Shown here in pieces: positions 56,426 through 64,000 of a stretch of 64,000 nt of DNA. Within the stretch, counting starts at the first letter, position 1. Every line of letters starts with the position of its first letter. Made by a program: the position numbers and the translations under genes. The stretch spans positions 4,616,001 through 4,680,000 of the forward strand of contig NZ_CP127162.1 of NCBI RefSeq assembly GCF_030263935.1, in the 5' to 3' direction. Under the pieces are notes generated by a model that worked only from the letters and a program-made list of their open reading frames with translations, had not been told where the DNA came from and made no database searches. Origin of the DNA: Paenibacillus polygoni (GTDB taxonomy: Bacteria > Bacillota > Bacilli > Paenibacillales > Paenibacillaceae).

Positions 56426-58279
56426 CTAGCCAGCTTCGGAGAACTGACTGTTATATAGATCGGCGTAGAATCCGCCTTGTGCAAGTAATTCTACATGTGT
56501 TCCCTTTTCAATTACATCTCCATGATTCATGACGAGAATCACATCGGCATCACGAATGGTGGACAACCGGTGAGCAATAACAAAGCTGGTCCGGTCTTTC
56601 ATCAGTTCGTTCATCGCTTGTTGGATCGCAATTTCGGTTCTCGTATCTACTGAACTTGTTGCTTCATCCAAGATCAGAATCGATGGATCTGCGAGAATCG
56701 CACGAGCAATGGTAAGAAGCTGTTTCTGACCTTGCGAAATATTCGAGGCTTCTTCATTCAGTACCGTGTCATAACCATCCGGCAGCGTACGAATGAAATG
56801 ATCCGCCCGGGCAGCAATGGCAGCCTGCCGAATCTCTGCTTCGGTTGCTCCTTCTCTTCCGTAGGCAATATTGTCACGAATCGTACCATTGAACAGCCAG
56901 GTATCCTGCAGAACCATACCGAACATTTCACGGAGTGCACCACGCGGCATATCGGTAATATTAACCCCGTCAATTCGGATTTCTCCGCCCTGAATCTCAT
57001 AGAAGCGCATCAGAAGATTGATCAGTGTCGTTTTACCAGCACCCGTAGGGCCGACTATGGCTACCGTTTGTCCAGGCAACACATCCAGATTCATATCTGA
57101 AATAAGGGTCTGTCCGCCTTCATATCCGAATTTCACATGTTCAAAGGTAACTGCGCCTTGAACCTCTTCCTGTGCTGCGTTACTTCCTACTTCTTTCACT
57201 TCTTCTTCTTCATCAAGCAGTTCAAATACACGCTCGGCTGAAGCTACAGTAGACTGAATGACGTTCGCGATATTGGCCAGCTGCGTAATCGGCTGAGTGA
57301 ACTGACGAGAATACTGGATAAAAGCAAGAATGTCTCCCACTAAAATTCTCTCTTTGGTGACTAAAACTCCGCCTACGATACAAATTAATACATATCCTAG
57401 ATTTCCAATAAACTGCATCAGCGGCATGATGAGTCCAGAGATAAACTGAGCCTTCCAGCCCGTATGGTACAGCTTTTCATTAATCTCATCAAAATCATGA
57501 ATGGATCTTTCTTCACGTCCAAAAGCTTTGACTACATTATGACCAGTGTACATCTCTTCCACATGCCCATTCAGTTCGCCAAGTTTCTTCTGCTGACCGA
57601 CAAAATATCCTTGAGAACGTTTAGCAATCATCGTTACGACAATGACACTAAGCGGTAACGTTAAAAACGTAATGAGTGTCATCCACGGACTGATTGTGAG
57701 CATCATTATGATTACCCCGATAACGGTCACAAGCGAGGTGATGAACTGCGTTATGCTTTGCTGCAAGGTGTTACTAATGTTATCCACGTCATTCGTCGCA
57801 CGGCTAAGGGTTTCTCCATGAGTGCGTCCGTCAAAATATTTGAGCGGCAAACGTGACAGCTTTTCGTTGATCTGCTCTCTCATCTTGTATACAATTCGCT
57901 GTGCTACACCAGACATTAAATATTGCTGAGCATAGCTGAATAGAGAACTTAGCAGATAGAGTCCGCCCAGCAGCATCAAGATACGGTAGATAGCCGTAAA
58001 GTCAATTGGCATAGCAGGCTGACCAGACATCTTCGCAAGGGTCGGTTCCGCTAAAATATTTGTAGCACGTGCCATAATCTTCGGTGCAACAATCGTAAAC
58101 ACGGTGCTCAGAATCGCCATAATAAAGACGAGTATCAGCATATTATTCTCTGGCTTCAGATATTTGATAAGCCGTTTCATGGTTCCTTTAAAATCTTTTG
58201 CCTTCTCTACAGGACCTCGGCCTGGATGTCCGCCGGGATGACCTGGTCCTGCAGGCGGCGGTGTATGTTTCTTACTCAT
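56426..58279 (-). CDS. ABC exporter half-transporter with canonical ATPase site residues
   Basis: A 617-residue half-transporter: a Gly/Pro/His-rich N-terminal tail (PPPAGPGHPGGHPGRGP), six transmembrane helices (from about residue 45), then a nucleotide-binding domain with Walker A GPTGAGKTT, signature ISQGQKQLL, Walker B ILILDEATSSVD with the catalytic Glu, and the switch His in FVIAHRLST. The partner gene upstream lacks both the Glu and the His, so the two form an asymmetric heterodimer. The start ATG overlaps the partner's stop as ATGA. Substrates are probably drugs, lipids or peptides; BmrCD, LmrCD and TM287/288 share this design. Confidence 0.93.
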   Translation of the reverse strand: MSKKHTPPPAGPGHPGGHPGRGPVEKAKDFKGTMKRLIKYLKPENNMLILVFIMAILSTVFTIVAPKIMARATNILAEPTLAKMSGQPAMPIDFTAIYRILMLLGGLYLLSSLFSYAQQYLMSGVAQRIVYKMREQINEKLSRLPLKYFDGRTHGETLSRATNDVDNISNTLQQSITQFITSLVTVIGVIIMMLTISPWMTLITFLTLPLSVIVVTMIAKRSQGYFVGQQKKLGELNGHVEEMYTGHNVVKAFGREERSIHDFDEINEKLYHTGWKAQFISGLIMPLMQFIGNLGYVLICIVGGVLVTKERILVGDILAFIQYSRQFTQPITQLANIANVIQSTVASAERVFELLDEEEEVKEVGSNAAQEEVQGAVTFEHVKFGYEGGQTLISDMNLDVLPGQTVAIVGPTGAGKTTLINLLMRFYEIQGGEIRIDGVNITDMPRGALREMFGMVLQDTWLFNGTIRDNIAYGREGATEAEIRQAAIAARADHFIRTLPDGYDTVLNEEASNISQGQKQLLTIARAILADPSILILDEATSSVDTRTEIAIQQAMNELMKDRTSFVIAHRLSTIRDADVILVMNHGDVIEKGTHVELLAQGGFYADLYNSQFSEAG

Positions 58280-60003
58280 GCGATCTCCTCCTCTGATAGC
58301 TGTGAGGATACAATTTCACGGTAGACTTCGTTATTAGCCAGCAGTTCGCTGTGAGTACCGCTGCCCACAATTCTTCCTTCATCCATAACAAGGATGCGGT
58401 CTGCATCTCGTACTGTACTCACGCGCTGGGCAACAAGAATGACCGTTGAGTTTGACGTTTCCTCTTTCAAAGCAGCTCTCAAACGGCTGTCCGTTTTAAA
58501 ATCAAGCGCAGAGAAACTATCGTCAAACACATAAATTTCAGGTCTGCGTATCAAGGCTCTTGCGATGGATAAGCGCTGTTTCTGACCACCCGATACGTTA
58601 TTCCCGCCTTGCGCGATGACACTATCGTACCCCTGTTCCATTTCGCTGATAAAATCAGAAGCCTGTGCTACCGAGGCCGCATGCTCGATTTCTTCCTGGG
58701 TCGCGTCTTCCTTACCATAACGAAGATTGTCTGCAATAGTTCCCGTGAACAAGATTGCCTTCTGCGGTACGTAGCCAATTTTTGACCGCAGGTCATCCTG
58801 TGTCATCTGTCTGACATCTACGCCATTCACCTTCACACTGCCCTCTGTCACTTCATAGAAGCGAGGAATGAGACTAAGCAGCGTTGTCTTACCTGATCCA
58901 GTCCCGCCAATAATAGCCGTTGTCTCGCCCGGTTTCGCAATAAAACTGATCCCTTCAAGAGCATATTCTTCAGCACCTGGATATTTGAAAGAGACGTTAT
59001 CAAACTCCAGTGTTCCATGAAGCTTGTTCGGTTTTACAGGTGTATCTGGATTTTTTAGTTCCGGTTTCATCTCCAGCACTTCATTAATGCGGACAGCAGA
59101 AGCCGATGCTCTTGGGAGCATAACGAAGATTACGGAGACCATAATCAATGAAAACATAATCTGCATTGCATACTGGATAAATGCCATCATATTACCGACC
59201 TGCATGTCTCCCGTATCAATACGAAGACCGCCAAATCCGATGATCGCAATGATGGTAAAGTTCATGATAAGCATCATGGACGGCATCATAAAAGCCATAA
59301 TTTTATTTACTCGAATAGCTGTTTGGGTTAAATCCTGATTTGCTTCTTTAAAACGTTTTTTCTCAAATTGTCCTCGGTTAAAAGAACGAATAACCCGAAT
59401 ACCGGTCAGCTGTTCACGCAGCACCAGATTCAATCGGTCTAATTTTTTCTGAATGGCTTTAAATAAAGGAAGCCCTTTAAAAGCAATAAGCGCTACGGTT
59501 CCTGCCAAGATCGGCAGAGATACTACAAGAACCAGTGAAAGCTTGGCATCTTGTGAAATCGCCATGACAAGTCCCCCGATAAACATCAGCGGAGCACTAA
59601 TCATCATTCTCATCATCATAAGCAGTACATTTTGCACTTGGGTAATATCATTCGTTGTACGTGTGATGAGTGACGCTGTTCCAATTTGGTCAAATTCCTG
59701 CAGCGAGAAATTTTCGACATGTCTAAACACTCGGCTGCGTAAGTCACGCGCAAACTTCCCAGATACTTGAGAAGCGAGGAAGCTGACTAAGATCGAACAT
59801 AGCGCTCCGAGCAGAGCAATAAACAACATTAATCTTCCTACACTCCAGATATAAGGTACATCTCTGTTGGGTATGCCGTTATTCACAATATCTGACATGA
59901 GTGTGGGTAAGTATAAATCAGACATCGCTTGTAAAAATACGAAGATAATGACAAGGATCACCGGAAGTTTGTAAACATTCAGCATCCTTAAAAGTTTCAG
60001 CAT
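58276..60003 (-). CDS. ABC exporter half-transporter with degenerate ATPase site residues
   Basis: A 575-residue half-transporter: six transmembrane helices (VYKLPVILVIIFVFLQAMSDL at the start) and a nucleotide-binding domain with Walker A GGTGSGKTT, signature VSGGQKQRL, Walker B IYVFDDSFSALD, where Asp replaces the catalytic Glu, and VAQRVST, where Gln replaces the switch His. These two substitutions make one ATP site non-hydrolytic, the pattern of heterodimeric exporters. It follows the MarR gene with a seven-base overlap and precedes its partner with a four-base overlap, so all three genes are coupled in one operon. Confidence 0.93.
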   Translation of the reverse strand: MLKLLRMLNVYKLPVILVIIFVFLQAMSDLYLPTLMSDIVNNGIPNRDVPYIWSVGRLMLFIALLGALCSILVSFLASQVSGKFARDLRSRVFRHVENFSLQEFDQIGTASLITRTTNDITQVQNVLLMMMRMMISAPLMFIGGLVMAISQDAKLSLVLVVSLPILAGTVALIAFKGLPLFKAIQKKLDRLNLVLREQLTGIRVIRSFNRGQFEKKRFKEANQDLTQTAIRVNKIMAFMMPSMMLIMNFTIIAIIGFGGLRIDTGDMQVGNMMAFIQYAMQIMFSLIMVSVIFVMLPRASASAVRINEVLEMKPELKNPDTPVKPNKLHGTLEFDNVSFKYPGAEEYALEGISFIAKPGETTAIIGGTGSGKTTLLSLIPRFYEVTEGSVKVNGVDVRQMTQDDLRSKIGYVPQKAILFTGTIADNLRYGKEDATQEEIEHAASVAQASDFISEMEQGYDSVIAQGGNNVSGGQKQRLSIARALIRRPEIYVFDDSFSALDFKTDSRLRAALKEETSNSTVILVAQRVSTVRDADRILVMDEGRIVGSGTHSELLANNEVYREIVSSQLSEEEIA

Positions 60004-60554
60004 AAATTCTCACTTCCTTCTTTTCTTCTTCGTTCTTCCTTCTCTTTCCGAACCATGTCATGGTACTCATGAACTCGGTTTAGAAGCAGGGTAAGCTGCT
60101 TTGTATCCTCTTCTCCGAGATACTCCACAAGACCTTGCATCGTAGTCATCATTTCTCTATGGACCTCTCTAACTACTTGCTGGCCTGCTTCCGTAATTTT
60201 AATGCGGACGACCCTACGATCATCTGGATCTACTTTCCGCTCCACTAAACCTGCTTCTTCCAGAGTCCTGATTACAGGTGTAATCGTAGGAGATTTTACA
60301 CGAAGGAGGTTGCTGATCTCCGAAGCCTTCAATCCTTCAATCTGCTCCTTCGTCGTGGGTCCCTTCTCCATATATTCGCTGATCTTACATACAACGGAGG
60401 CAGGATCGCGTTCGGTCTCCGTACCTCTAATCAGCGCTGTTAAAAGCATGATTTCGCTGGGGTTACGTCCTTCGGTTTTTCGTTGTTTCCATATCCCCCG
60501 ATTAAACTTCATAAACGTATAAAGCAAACTTTGTACGGTTGTATCTTCATTCAT
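59997..60554 (-). CDS. MarR family transcriptional regulator of the ABC exporter
   Basis: A 185-residue winged-helix regulator. The MarR core shows LKASEISNLLRVKSPTITPVIRTLEEAGLVERKVDPDDRRVVRIKITEAG, split around residues 85-135 (wing residues DDRR). The N-terminal part is longer than in many MarR proteins, and a Lys/Arg/Glu-rich C-terminal tail follows the dimerisation helices. The ATG at 60554 follows AGGAGGG. It is the first gene of the MarR-ABC-ABC operon and probably represses it through a TTAGG-N3-CCTAA operator about 70 bases upstream. Confidence 0.92.
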   Translation of the reverse strand: MNEDTTVQSLLYTFMKFNRGIWKQRKTEGRNPSEIMLLTALIRGTETERDPASVVCKISEYMEKGPTTKEQIEGLKASEISNLLRVKSPTITPVIRTLEEAGLVERKVDPDDRRVVRIKITEAGQQVVREVHREMMTTMQGLVEYLGEEDTKQLTLLLNRVHEYHDMVRKEKEERRRKEGSENLC

Positions 60555-60625
60555 TTTTGTAAATCCCTCCTCTAAAGCCGAATTACCCTTTCATCCCTTC
60601 TGAAATTAATGGCAACCTTAGATTG

Positions 60626-60638
60626 TTAGGCATCCTAA
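60626..60638. promoter_or_regulatory. Candidate MarR operator
   Basis: TTAGG-CAT-CCTAA, a perfect 5-3-5 inverted repeat within wider GTTA/TAAC symmetry, 72-84 bases upstream of marR. It would lie within the spacer of a minus-strand TTGAAG-17-CAATCT promoter. Confidence 0.6.
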
Positions 60639-60761
60639 TTAACTTCAAGCAAGCAAATTATATTCCCCGAAATCATGAATGTCAACTGATGTTTAATACA
60701 GAATAAAGTTCCCCTTCCAGCTTGTTTTTATGAAGCTGTTCTAAAGCTTTAGGCTACATAA

Positions 60762-60791
60762 GAAAAGCGATGGCATCGTTGCCACCGCTTT
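60762..60791 (-). terminator. Terminator after uxaC
   Basis: Stem AAAGCG(A)TGGCA/TGCCA(C)CGCTTT with a short loop. The following T tract (TTTCTTATG) is modest. Confidence 0.75.
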
Positions 60792-60804
60792 CCTCATACC
60801 TCTA

Positions 60805-62238
60805 CTATTCCCTAGCTGTAGACACCTGGGAACTGAACTCAAAATACTGCCTTGCATTTCGATATGAAATATCTTGCACGATATTCCCAAGCAGCTCAAT
60901 GTCATGAGGAACTTCTCCTTGCTCTACCCATTCTCCAAAGAGATTACACACTAACCTGCGGAAATATTCATGCCTTGGATACGAAAGGAAACTTCTTGAA
61001 TCGGTCAGCATCCCGACAAATCGGCTGATAAGTCCCGCATTCGCGAGTGCTTTCATCTGAGCAAGCATTCCGTCTTTGGTATCGTTAAACCACCATGCAG
61101 ATCCGAGCTGGATCTTGCCTGGAATCCCGTCCCCTTGAAAACTTCCCGTTATTGCAGCCAGCACCTCATTATCCCTCGAATTAAGTGAATAGAGGATGGT
61201 TCTTGGCAGTGCATCTTCGCTTGCAAGCGAATCAAGGAGACTAACTAGCGGACCTGCGATCAGGCTGTCATTAATTGAGTCATAACCCGTGTCCGGTCCA
61301 AGCAGATGGAACATTCTCGTATTGTTATTTCGTGCTGCATTGATATGGAACTGCATGGTCCAGCCCCGAGCCGCATACAACTTACCTAGGAAAACAAGCG
61401 TATACGTCTTGTATTTCTGCTCATCGTTCAAGCTCACCTTCGCGCCAGACCGAGCTTGTTCAAAAATAGCAGCTGCCTCTTCTTTTGTTGTATCTGCATA
61501 AGGAACATAATCAAGCGCGTGATCGGAGACCCGTCCTCCAACAGAGTGAAAGAAATCCACCCTCTCTTCCATGACTTGCAGGAAGGTATCATAGTCTTCT
61601 ATCTTTCGCTTAGCAACCTGTTCAAGCTGGGTTAACCAGGGACGGAAGCCCTCACGATTGATCTCCAGTCCTTTATCAGGACGGAAAGAAGGCAACACTT
61701 CGGTATCGAAGTCCGGAATCTCTTTAATTAAAAGGTGATATTCCAGCGTATCAGCCGGGTCATCTGTTGTACAAATCACAGTAACATTGGATTTCGTTAT
61801 AAGATCACGTGCACCAAAACCTTCACTATTCAGTTTGGCATTTACTTTTTCCCAAATCACAGGTGCATTCTTCTCATTAATCAGTTCATATACACCAAAG
61901 TATCTTTGCAGCTCTAGATGTGACCATGCATAGACCGGATTTCCGATTGCCAGTGGTACAGTTTTAGCCCAGGCCATAAACCGGTCATAGTCGCTGACAC
62001 TTTCATCCCCGGTTATGTATTTCTCTTCTACTCCATTTGCACGAAGCAGCCGCCATTTGTAATGGTCCCCATATAACCAAGCCTCCGTCAGATTACGGAA
62101 GGTTTTATTTTCGTAAATTTCCTTAGGACTTAAGTGACAGTGATAATCGATGATGGGCATATCCTTGGCATAGTTCTCAAACAACGTAATCGCTGTGTCG
62201 TTCGTGAGCAAAAACTGCTCATCCAGAAAAGACTTCAT
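60805..62238 (-). CDS. uxaC: Glucuronate/uronate isomerase
   Basis: A 477-residue enzyme of the UxaC family that interconverts glucuronate with fructuronate and galacturonate with tagaturonate, the first step of hexuronate catabolism. The N-terminal metal site is IIDYHCHLSPKEIYEN, where HxH forms part of the amidohydrolase-like site. Later blocks are TTDDPADTLEYHLLI, the WTMQFHINAARNNN histidine motif and the SDHALDYVPYAD segment. Length matches the family. The ATG at 62238 starts the usual MKSFLDEQFLL. No other uronate genes are adjacent, so the rest of the pathway must lie elsewhere. A cre site (TGACAGCGCTAACA) lies about 100 bases upstream, indicating CcpA control. Confidence 0.93.
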   Translation of the reverse strand: MKSFLDEQFLLTNDTAITLFENYAKDMPIIDYHCHLSPKEIYENKTFRNLTEAWLYGDHYKWRLLRANGVEEKYITGDESVSDYDRFMAWAKTVPLAIGNPVYAWSHLELQRYFGVYELINEKNAPVIWEKVNAKLNSEGFGARDLITKSNVTVICTTDDPADTLEYHLLIKEIPDFDTEVLPSFRPDKGLEINREGFRPWLTQLEQVAKRKIEDYDTFLQVMEERVDFFHSVGGRVSDHALDYVPYADTTKEEAAAIFEQARSGAKVSLNDEQKYKTYTLVFLGKLYAARGWTMQFHINAARNNNTRMFHLLGPDTGYDSINDSLIAGPLVSLLDSLASEDALPRTILYSLNSRDNEVLAAITGSFQGDGIPGKIQLGSAWWFNDTKDGMLAQMKALANAGLISRFVGMLTDSRSFLSYPRHEYFRRLVCNLFGEWVEQGEVPHDIELLGNIVQDISYRNARQYFEFSSQVSTARE

Positions 62239-62333
62239 CTACCCTTTCACGCTCCCTATAAGTTCCTTTTAGTTCGTTTCGGTTTACTTACTACCTAAAG
62301 CTACACTGTTTTCCCAAAAAATTCAATATAAAT

Positions 62334-62347
62334 TGACAGCGCTAACA
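62334..62347. promoter_or_regulatory. cre (CcpA) site between uxaC and pyrK
   Basis: TGACAGCGCTAACA matches 13 of 14 positions of the cre consensus TGWAARCGYTWNCW. It lies about 96 bases upstream of uxaC, whose catabolite repression is expected, and about 138 bases upstream of the divergent pyrK. Confidence 0.75.
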
Positions 62348-62484
62348 AAACCTTTTTTTCTATAGAACACCTTTTTCCATCTTCATGGATTTATGACAAG
62401 GTACTTGCTAAGTGATCTAACTCATTGAAGAAGTTCTGTCTTTCATGCAAAGTGTAACGAAATGTACCAAAGGGGCGAACTTGA

Positions 62485-63177
62485 ATGGCAAAAGTAATTT
62501 CCAATATGCACCTGAATGAAAAAGTGGGTCTGCTTGAGGTGGAATGTGACCGCGGAGGAAGACCTGGACAGTTCTACATGCTTCGAGCCTGGGATACCTA
62601 TCCGCTCCTCCCAAGGCCTATTAGTATCTTTGATTGTACGGATCACAGCATCCGTTTTCTATACCTGGTTGTTGGCGAGGGAACCCGCCGTCTATATCAG
62701 CTCCGCGCAGGTGACAACCTGACGCTGGAAGGACCATTTGGCAATGGTTTTCCTGAACTGAGCGGAAAAATTGCGCTGATCGGCGGCGGAATTGGAATTG
62801 CACCTTTCTATTATGCAGCAAAAAACTATGAGAATGCAGATGTCTTTCTCGGTTTTAGCGATCAACCTTATCTCGTAGAAGAATTCAAACAAGTCTCTTC
62901 ATCCGTTACGGTTAATGTTGGCGGTACGATTTTGGACACCCTGTCGTTTTCGGATTATGACCATGTCATCGCATGCGGCCCTGAAGGGATGCTGAAAGCA
63001 GTTCAAGCGAAACAAGCTGCAGAGCAGACCACGGCGAGCGTCTATGTTTCTCTGGAGAATAAAATGGCTTGCGGTGTTGGTGCTTGCCTTGCTTGCAGCA
63101 CAAAACATACAACAGGACGCAAAAAAACGTGTACGGACGGTCCTGTTTTTCGAGCAGAGGAGGTTTCTTTTGTATGA
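62485..63177 (+). CDS. pyrK: Dihydroorotate dehydrogenase electron transfer subunit
   Basis: A 230-residue flavo-iron-sulfur subunit (PyrK/PyrDII) that passes electrons from dihydroorotate-reduced PyrD to NAD+. The FAD-binding motif is [10 protein letters not shown], the NAD region includes [14 protein letters not shown], and the C-terminal [2Fe-2S] cluster uses Cys196, Cys201, Cys204 and Cys216 ([12 protein letters not shown] and KTCTDGPVF). It is slightly shorter than the 250-260 residues usual for bacillar PyrK, mainly at the N-terminus. ATG 62485 follows AAAGGGGCG. It overlaps pyrD as ATGA, so the two subunits are co-translated. Upstream lies uxaC, not the rest of the pyr operon. Confidence 0.92.
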   Translation: MAKVISNMHLNEKVGLLEVECDRGGRPGQFYMLRAWDTYPLLPRPISIFDCTDHSIRFLYLVVGEGTRRLYQLRAGDNLTLEGPFGNGFPELSGKIALIGGGIGIAPFYYAAKNYENADVFLGFSDQPYLVEEFKQVSSSVTVNVGGTILDTLSFSDYDHVIACGPEGMLKAVQAKQAAEQTTASVYVSLENKMACGVGACLACSTKHTTGRKKTCTDGPVFRAEEVSFV

Positions 63178-64000
63178 TCGATCTTTCATGTAATATTGCA
63201 GGTATTTCATTTAAGAATCCCATCGTCATGGCCTCTGGTACCTTTGGTTTTGGACGGGAATACAGCGGATTCTACGATATTAATAAACTAGGCGGATTTG
63301 TAGGTAAGGGCCTTACCTTGCACCCCAAAGAAGGCAACAACGGGACTCGTATGGCGGAAACCGCAGCAGGAATGATGAATAGTATCGGTCTTGAGAATCC
63401 AGGGATTCATGCTTTTCTTACCCAAGAATGTGCTTACTGGCAGTCGCTGGATACTGTTCGAATTGTGAACCTTGGCGGCGGAACGCTTGAGGATTATAGA
63501 ACCGGCGCAGAGCTTATTCAAGAACATGAGCAGAGCGTCCGCAAAGAGACCGGCCGATCCTCCATTGATATGATTGAGCTGAATATCTCCTGTCCGAATG
63601 TAAAAGAAGGCGGAATGGCTTTTGGCATTCAGACGGATGCAGCTCGTCATGTCGTACGTGCCGTGCGAAACAAGACAAACTTGCCTCTTATTGTAAAGTT
63701 GTCGCCGGGTGCTGAGAATTTAGCGGAAATGGCAATTATGTGTGAGCACGAAGGAGCAGATGCTCTCTCCCTCATTAATACCATCTCTGCTATGAAAATC
63801 GATATACGCAAGCGCAAAAGTGTATTCGAGCATGGTTATGCCGGGCTGTCTGGCCCTGCGATTAAACCGATTGCGCTTCGTATGGTTCATCAAGTTGCCC
63901 ACGCGGTTACCCTGCCTATTCTCGGTATGGGCGGAATCACAACGGCTGAGGATGTGATTGAGTTTATTATGGCGGGCGCTGATGCCGTTCAGGTAGGCAC
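63174..64000 (+). CDS. pyrD: Dihydroorotate dehydrogenase, class 1B catalytic subunit, 3' end cut by window edge
   Basis: The visible 275 codons encode a class 1B PyrD, which oxidises dihydroorotate to orotate in pyrimidine synthesis with FMN and passes electrons to PyrK. It opens with [20 protein letters not shown], has [22 protein letters not shown] split across residues 50-75, the catalytic Cys in [13 protein letters not shown], and the FMN-phosphate region [23 protein letters not shown], split near the end. Family length is about 305-310, so some 30 residues lie outside. The start ATG overlaps the pyrK stop (ATGA). The heterotetramer PyrD2K2 is NAD-dependent and cytoplasmic. Confidence 0.95.
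   Translation, partial: MIDLSCNIAGISFKNPIVMASGTFGFGREYSGFYDINKLGGFVGKGLTLHPKEGNNGTRMAETAAGMMNSIGLENPGIHAFLTQECAYWQSLDTVRIVNLGGGTLEDYRTGAELIQEHEQSVRKETGRSSIDMIELNISCPNVKEGGMAFGIQTDAARHVVRAVRNKTNLPLIVKLSPGAENLAEMAIMCEHEGADALSLINTISAMKIDIRKRKSVFEHGYAGLSGPAIKPIALRMVHQVAHAVTLPILGMGGITTAEDVIEFIMAGADAVQVG

Noticed and set aside
62333-62366. TTGACA ... TATAGA as a pyrK promoter
   Set aside because: The spacer would be 22 bases; the TTGACA is better explained as part of the cre box.
1-64000. CRISPR arrays, tRNA, rRNA, insertion sequences, prophage or integrase genes
   Set aside because: No regularly spaced repeats, cloverleaf sequences, transposase or phage structural genes were recognised on either strand.

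Overview
The window looks like a stretch of chromosome from a Paenibacillus-type member of the Bacillales (Bacillota). The basis is moderate GC, strong AGGAGG ribosome-binding sites, frequent GTG and TTG starts, Bacillus-type PerR, Rex/Fnr, Fur and CcpA-like sites, bacterial nitric oxide synthase, a pyrK-pyrD pair, and lone MerR-, PadR-, MarR- and TetR-controlled cassettes. The genus is an inference. No rRNA, tRNA, insertion sequence, CRISPR array or prophage was recognised, so this is mostly core and lightly accessory chromosome. Both ends cut a gene: nox on the left (3' end missing) and pyrD on the right (3' end missing).

Region by region. 1-4.2 kb: NADH oxidase with Rex/Fnr-type operators, glutathione peroxidase, YtcJ-like amidohydrolase. 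4.3-7 kb: GNAT acetyltransferase and a Fur-controlled siderophore ATPase plus FhuF-like reductase. 7-15 kb: DEAD-box helicase with a long RS/G-rich tail, aldehyde dehydrogenase, phasin-like plus UbiB-family kinase, ThuA-like protein, CNNM/CorC membrane protein. 15-17.7 kb: HemD-like and DoxX proteins, then a BlaI-M56 regulator-protease pair. 17.8-20.7 kb: an oxidative-stress block with katA, an atypical OmpR-type regulator and perR. 20.9-25.4 kb: aldo/keto reductase, a small HTH plus membrane-protein pair, an MTA/SAH-deaminase-like enzyme and a MerR-methyltransferase fusion that appears to control both itself and the deaminase. 25.6-33.7 kb: DUF438-hemerythrin-PAS sensor, Abi_2 abortive-infection protein, MHYT-PAS-GGDEF-EAL protein, GH3 glycosidase. 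33.9-41.8 kb: three DAO-type flavoenzymes (one with a Rieske domain, two close paralogues), a PadR-DUF1700-DUF4097 cassette, a YrhK-like protein, an aldo/keto reductase. 42-46.3 kb: potABCD polyamine transport. 46.6-55.5 kb: nos, dps, HAD hydrolase, DUF4261 protein, nucleoside hydrolase, MMPL transporter with divergent TetR, lipid kinase. 55.7-64 kb: EcsC-like protein, MarR plus heterodimeric ABC exporter, uxaC, pyrKD.

The strongest cross-gene themes are regulatory. One 7-1-7 operator (TTAGAtT-n-AATCTAA) is shared by katA and dps, with a weaker copy before perR, and fits a local PerR regulon. Two operators sit at identical spacing before merR-methyltransferase and the SAH/MTA-deaminase-like gene. 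nox carries a near-ideal promoter whose spacer is exactly filled by TGTGA-N6-TCACA. The best candidates for something undescribed are the MerR-methyltransferase/deaminase circuit, the duplicated flavoenzymes bracketing the PadR cassette, and the degenerate response regulator between perR and katA.
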